64,000 nt of DNA from Microcoleus sp036705565. GTDB lineage: Bacteria; Cyanobacteriota; Cyanobacteriia; Cyanobacteriales; Microcoleaceae. Shown here piece after piece: positions 60,559 through 64,000 of this stretch (within the stretch, counting starts at the first letter, position 1; the number at the start of each line of letters is the position of its first letter). Location of the stretch: assembly GCA_036705565.1 (NCBI GenBank), contig JAUBUY010000027.1; one strand, given 5' to 3'. The notes beneath the pieces are model-generated. The model had not been told where the DNA came from, did no database searches, and saw nothing but the letters and a program-made list of their open reading frames with translations. The position numbers were made by a program, and so were the translations under genes.

Positions 60559-61182
60559 ATGTCTTTACAATCTATTAGCATACCGCCCACAACGGATCGC
60601 AAACCTGTCGCTTTGATGGTCGCTTTACATGGATGGGGTGCTAATGCTCGGGATTTGACTTCCTTAGCACCCTTTTTCAATTTGCCGGATTATCAGTTTG
60701 TGTTTCCCTATGCCCCCTTTCCCCATCCCCAGGTAACGAGTGGCAAAGCGTGGTATAACCTTCAAACCAAAGACGCTCAGGGATTGGTAGAAAGCCGGCA
60801 ATTGCTGAGGGAATTTTTGCTGTCTTTGGAAAGCACCACGGGCGTGCCTTTGTCTCGCACGATTTTAAGTGGCTTTTCTCAAGGCGGAGCGATGACTCTA
60901 GATGTGGGATTGACTTTGCCCCTAGCTGGTTTAATTTGTCTGAGCGGTTATTTACACCAGATTTCGCCAGTTGCGGGGAGTGTTTTGCCACCTGTTTTAA
61001 TCGTACACGGTACTCAAGATACTATTGTGCCTGTTAGTGCTGCTGTGCGATCGCGCGAGAGTTTGACGGCTTGGGGAGCTGCGGTGCAGTATCGAGAATT
61101 TAACATGGGACACGAGATTCTGCCGGAAGTTATAGAGGTAATGCGAAGTTTTGTTGTAGAAACTGTGTCGAAATCTGATTAA
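60559..61182 (+). CDS. Alpha/beta hydrolase, phospholipase/carboxylesterase family
   Basis: A 207-residue serine hydrolase of the Abhydrolase_2 (YpfH-like) type. The oxyanion region LMVALHGWGANARDL, nucleophile serine in ILSGFSQGGAMTLD, the catalytic aspartate in HGTQDTIVP and histidine in NMGHEILPEV are all present. It should cleave short esters; a cellular substrate cannot be told. No signal peptide, so it is cytoplasmic. Start ATG at 60559 is natural. A small DUF2555 gene follows after 45 bp on the same strand. Confidence 0.9.
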   Translation: MSLQSISIPPTTDRKPVALMVALHGWGANARDLTSLAPFFNLPDYQFVFPYAPFPHPQVTSGKAWYNLQTKDAQGLVESRQLLREFLLSLESTTGVPLSRTILSGFSQGGAMTLDVGLTLPLAGLICLSGYLHQISPVAGSVLPPVLIVHGTQDTIVPVSAAVRSRESLTAWGAAVQYREFNMGHEILPEVIEVMRSFVVETVSKSD

Positions 61183-61227
61183 AGGTTTAGTATATAGTAT
61201 GGCGGAAGTCTCGGGCAGGGGAAAAAA

Positions 61228-61440
61228 ATGAAAACTTTAACCAAAGCATCGCGCGATATTGCTGTACTTACTTCTCAGGACGTGGCAGAATTGGCTGTCC
61301 GTTTGGAAGTTGACGATTATACAGATCCTTTTGAGGGATTGAATGATTGGCATTTGTTGCGATCGCTTGCTTTTCAGCGGCCGGAGCTGGTTGAACCTTA
61401 TCTCCACCTTCTGGATATGGAAGCCTACGACGAAGCATAG
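61228..61440 (+). CDS. DUF2555 protein
   Basis: A 70-residue cyanobacterial protein of the DUF2555 family. The conserved VAELAVRLEVDDYTDPFEGLNDWHLLRSLAFQRPELVEPYLHLLDMEAYDEA covers most of it. It is soluble and acidic. The function is not established to my knowledge. A GGAAAAA-type region precedes the ATG. It is close behind the carboxylesterase gene. Confidence 0.9.
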   Translation: MKTLTKASRDIAVLTSQDVAELAVRLEVDDYTDPFEGLNDWHLLRSLAFQRPELVEPYLHLLDMEAYDEA

Positions 61441-61639
61441 ACTGAAAAATCTAGCTCAAAATTTTCGACGGAATTGAGGAAGAAGTTAGCAGCATATTTT
61501 GTTGCAGATTAAACAGATGAATTAGAGATTTGAGTCTGTTTTTATCTTAATTTCTTTCTTGATTCTTTTTTATGGAAAAATGACACCAGTTTCAAAAAAG
61601 AATGTGAATGTAGGCCAGCTCTCAACCCTGGTATTCATC

Positions 61640-61690
61640 AGTCATTCCCAAATTAAAATCTAAAATCTAAAATCTAAAATCTAAAATGGT
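61640..61690 (+). repeat. AATCTAA heptamer array before coaBC
   Basis: The block begins CATCAGTCATTCCC, continues with four AAATCTA heptamers and ends TAAAATGGTATGAC, directly before the coaBC start codon. The same frame of sequence, CATCAGTmATTCC...AATGGTAT, is found before ycf20 (36194-36245) and, reversed, at the start of the GT-C-like gene (12053-12102). Confidence 0.7.
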
Positions 61691-61695
61691 ATGAC

Positions 61696-62895
61696 ATGAA
61701 AGGCAGACGAATTTTAATCGGCGTTAGTGGCGGGATTGCGGCTTACAAAGTTTGCGAAGTAGTTTCAACTTTAGCGAAAGCTGGAGCGGAAGTTAAAGCT
61801 ATTCTTACTGATGCTGCCGGGGAGTTTGTAACGCCTTTGACTTTTGCTACTCTGTGCCGCCATCCTGCTTTTACTGACAAAGATTTTTGGCAACCAAGTC
61901 ACGGGCGCCCCCTGCATATTCAACTGGGAGAATGGGCGGAAGTTTTTGTGATTGCTCCTTTGACAGCTAATACTTTGGCTAAGTTGGCGGGGGGTTTTGC
62001 TGATAATTTGTTGACTAATACTGTCTTAGCTTCTAATTGCCCAATTTTGCTGGCACCGGCGATGAATACGGATATGTGGGAACAGCCGGCGGTGCAGCGG
62101 AATTGGCGGGAAGTGTTGAGTTATCGGCGCTATCATGCTGCGAATCCGGGGGCGGGTATGCTGGCGTGCGATCGCGCGGGTGTTGGCCGTATGGCAGAAC
62201 CTTATGAGATTTTGCCTCATATTGAATCGCTGTTGTATGCCAAGGGCGATCGAGATTTAGCGGGCCTTCGGGTGTTGATCGGTGCGGGAGGAACGCGGGA
62301 ACACCTCGATCCGGTGCGGTTTATCGGCAATCCTTCCAGTGGCAAAATGGGTATAGCTTTGGCGCAAGCTGCACAGCACCGCGGCGCGACAGTGACGCTG
62401 GTACACAGTATAACTGGCGAATTGCCGCTCTCAGGTGTGCGGGCGATCGCAGTTGCGAGTGCAGAAGAAATGCGGCAGGCGATGCTGCAATGCTTTCACG
62501 ATGCGGATTTGACGGTGATGGCGGCGGCGGTAGCGGATGTGAAGCCGGCTGAGTACAGTAGTGAGAAATTGCCGAAGCGATCGCTCCCGAATTGTTTGCC
62601 TTTGGCACCGGTAGCGGATATTGTGGCAGAGTTGGGAAAATTGAAACAGCCGCACCAAAAATTAATCGGGTTTGCAGCACAAACTGGGGATATTGTCAAG
62701 CCGGCTTTGGAGAAATTGCGATCAAAGAAACTGGATGTAATTGCCGCCAACCCGATCGATCGAATAGGTGCAGGTTTTGGCAGCAATACCAATCAAGCAA
62801 TATTAATTAATGCCGCCGGCAAGCAAGTAGAAATAGCACCTTGCAGCAAGCTAGAAATGGCTCACCGATTGTTAGATTTTGTGATGAACGGGTGA
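61696..62895 (+). CDS. coaBC: Bifunctional phosphopantothenoylcysteine decarboxylase/synthase
   Basis: A 399-residue CoaBC (Dfp) of coenzyme A synthesis. The N-terminal flavin-dependent decarboxylase has GRRILIGVSGGIAAYK, the active histidine region GRPLHIQLGEWAE, and PAMNTDMWEQPAV. The C-terminal CTP-dependent synthase has VLIGAGGTREHLDPVRFIGNPSSGKMG and VAAVADVKP and the conserved NPI..GAGFGSNTN. It makes 4'-phosphopantetheine from phosphopantothenate and cysteine. The ATG at 61696 fits the family start. Confidence 0.96.
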   Translation: MKGRRILIGVSGGIAAYKVCEVVSTLAKAGAEVKAILTDAAGEFVTPLTFATLCRHPAFTDKDFWQPSHGRPLHIQLGEWAEVFVIAPLTANTLAKLAGGFADNLLTNTVLASNCPILLAPAMNTDMWEQPAVQRNWREVLSYRRYHAANPGAGMLACDRAGVGRMAEPYEILPHIESLLYAKGDRDLAGLRVLIGAGGTREHLDPVRFIGNPSSGKMGIALAQAAQHRGATVTLVHSITGELPLSGVRAIAVASAEEMRQAMLQCFHDADLTVMAAAVADVKPAEYSSEKLPKRSLPNCLPLAPVADIVAELGKLKQPHQKLIGFAAQTGDIVKPALEKLRSKKLDVIAANPIDRIGAGFGSNTNQAILINAAGKQVEIAPCSKLEMAHRLLDFVMNG

Positions 62896-62930
62896 GGGCG
62901 ATCGAACTGCGATGATATTACCAATTGCGG

Positions 62931-63198
62931 ATTTGTCGCCTTGTGGGGGCGGGTTTTGGAGATGGTAGGTTTCTAACATAAATGGTTGGTAAAACCCGCC
63001 CCTACAAATGTCTGTAGGGGCGGGTTCACCAATAATATTTAATACCCGCAAACAATTTATATAAACCCGCCCCCACACAACCGATAATCTAGATTAACCT
63101 TTACTGCGATCGAAATGAAATATTTGTCGCCTTGTGGGGGCGGGTTTTGGAGATGGTAGGTTTCTAACATAAATGGTTGGTAAAACCCGCCCCTACAA
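62931..63198. repeat. Tandem copy of the GGGGCGGGTTT repeat (191-bp period), left of gap
   Basis: ATTTGTCGCC at 62931 recurs at 63122, giving a period of 191 bp. The unit contains GTGGGGGCGGGTTTTGG, AACATAAATGGTTGGTAAAA, TGTAGGGGCGGGTTCACC, AACAATTTATATAAACCCGC and GATAATCTAGATTAACC. The second unit is cut by the gap at 63199. The same family is found at 16735-16945. Confidence 0.85.
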
Positions 63199-63298
63199 NN
63201 NNNNNNNNNNNNNNNNNNNNNNNNNNNNNNNNNNNNNNNNNNNNNNNNNNNNNNNNNNNNNNNNNNNNNNNNNNNNNNNNNNNNNNNNNNNNNNNNNN
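63199..63298. other. Assembly gap of 100 N
   Basis: Exactly 100 undetermined bases, a usual placeholder for an unknown gap. It lies within the tandem repeat. Flanking text would join with only 32 missing bases if there are two repeat units, or 32 plus a multiple of 191 if there are more. Confidence 0.97.
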
Positions 63299-63389
63299 TA
63301 ATACCCGCAAACAATTTATATAAACCCGCCCCCACACAACCGATAATCTAGATTAACCTTTACTGCGATCGAAATAAGGCTACAATCAG

Positions 63390-63767
63390 CTAGAAATTAG
63401 CTGGTTCGGGGGATAATTCTGATTCCCCAAAATCCGTTGATTTCGAGTCAGCGGGCAACTCAGTATCTGCGACAGTAATTTCTAGTTTAAATCCTAATGC
63501 TTCGAGCAATTCTACCAAACAGTAAATTTCCAAACCGCCGCTTTCAGTCAGGATATTATCGAGTTTTTCGTGATGTTCTTTTGCTGAATCAGAAAGAGCA
63601 TTCATCCTGATTTTAGCCTCAATTACCTTTCTGATGGCATTTCTCAGGAGTGCGGGTTCAGGGTCTTTTTCTTCTAAGATAGCCCCGATAAAACCACCAG
63701 CGTGTTCGGCATCTTTGAGAGATTCAATTAGGGACTCGCGGTAGCTATCGCTGGTAGGCATTTTCAT
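63390..63767 (-). CDS. Addiction-module antidote-like protein
   Basis: A 125-residue protein. The beginning SYRESLIESLKDAEHAGGFIGAILEEKDPEPALLRNAIRKVIEAKI matches probable addiction module antidote proteins (HigA-like group), and a helical region (LTESGGLEIYCLVELLEALGFKLEITV) stands where the DNA-binding part should be, though the central helix is less conserved. Start ATG at 63767. An overlapping 33-codon frame upstream could be the remnant of another gene. The toxin is not visible in the window. Confidence 0.65.
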   Translation of the reverse strand: MKMPTSDSYRESLIESLKDAEHAGGFIGAILEEKDPEPALLRNAIRKVIEAKIRMNALSDSAKEHHEKLDNILTESGGLEIYCLVELLEALGFKLEITVADTELPADSKSTDFGESELSPEPANF

Positions 63768-63943
63768 TGAATTTCGCTGGTTGTACTTCCATAATTTTAT
63801 CGCAGTCGATCGGCAATTTCTCTCGTAAGCGCGATCGACAGTCCATTCTACAAGCAAATCATACTTAAGACAGAGGTATTCGATCGACAAAATAGTAAAC
63901 CTTGTTTGAGGAAACAAACTTTAAATCAAACAGGGCATTGTGA

Positions 63944-64000
63944 ATGAATTTTAAATCGATCGCAAAAACCAATCTACTATTCGGCAGCCTGATAATTAGC
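63944..64000 (+). CDS. Start of an unknown protein, cut by the window edge
   Basis: The last 57 bases read MNFKSIAKTNLLFGSLIIS in one open frame from an ATG at 63944, which looks like the start of a signal peptide or membrane anchor. It is too short to identify. Confidence 0.35.
   Translation, partial: MNFKSIAKTNLLFGSLIIS

Noticed and set aside
1..64000. CRISPR arrays and tRNA genes
   Set aside because: I looked for regularly spaced 24-37 bp repeats with unique spacers and for cloverleaf motifs. Only short tandem heptamers and the tmRNA were found.

Overview
The window reads as a chromosomal segment of a filamentous, non-marine cyanobacterium of the Microcoleus/Oscillatoria type. The evidence is photosynthesis-specific genes (psb28, ndhA-I-G-E, a helical carotenoid protein, ycf20), cyanophycin genes, a cyanobacterial tmRNA tag, very frequent HIP1-type GCGATCGC sites, and dense small dispersed repeats, above all heptamer arrays of the TTTTAGA type. 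A run of exactly 100 N at 63199-63298 shows a draft assembly. The genus is inferred from style, not proven. Layout: 0-6.8 kb holds a hypothetical gene, a methyltransferase, a P450, a DUF433/DUF5615 toxin-antitoxin pair inside a repeat-rich spacer, an Ada-like alkyltransferase and moaB. 7-16.7 kb holds psb28, a beta-helix/SLH surface protein, a Uma2 protein, a GT-C-like membrane protein, an SMP-30-type protein, an M48 protease and proA. 17-24.8 kb holds two serine/threonine kinases, folB, the ndhAIGE operon and ssrA. 24.8-32.7 kb is an AT-rich, HIP1-poor accessory island. 32.8-44.9 kb holds a GT39 glycosyltransferase, ycf20, glycerate 3-kinase, a helical carotenoid protein, a sensor kinase, a LuxR-type regulator and a GH13 enzyme. 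45-53 kb holds a phytochrome-like GAF-GGDEF-EAL protein, a group of small stress-type genes (DUF2267, CheY-like, DUF2294, BON) and a broken GH13 copy. 53.4-63.9 kb holds cyanophycinase and cyanophycin synthetase 2, an IscB/HEARO-like RNA remnant, a CHASE sensor kinase, a carboxylesterase, DUF2555, coaBC, a tandem repeat with the gap, and an antidote-like gene. The best candidate for an undescribed system is the two-gene unit at 25032-31314 on the minus strand. A 1317-residue protein combines an SF2 helicase with cysteines placed as in DinG/XPD helicases and a C-terminal PD-(D/E)XK-type nuclease motif. Its stop codon is one base from the start of a 775-residue protein that I do not recognise, which has one segment faintly like the MID region of PIWI proteins. 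Upstream lie a wrecked yefM/yoeB pair, a HEPN-motif protein and a small partner gene. A 21-bp direct repeat lies on each side of the two-gene unit. The rest is mostly housekeeping metabolism with regulatory genes, and the spacers carry at least five families of small repeats, two of which have inverted-repeat ends like MITEs. Function assignments come from motif recognition by eye; no database search was possible.
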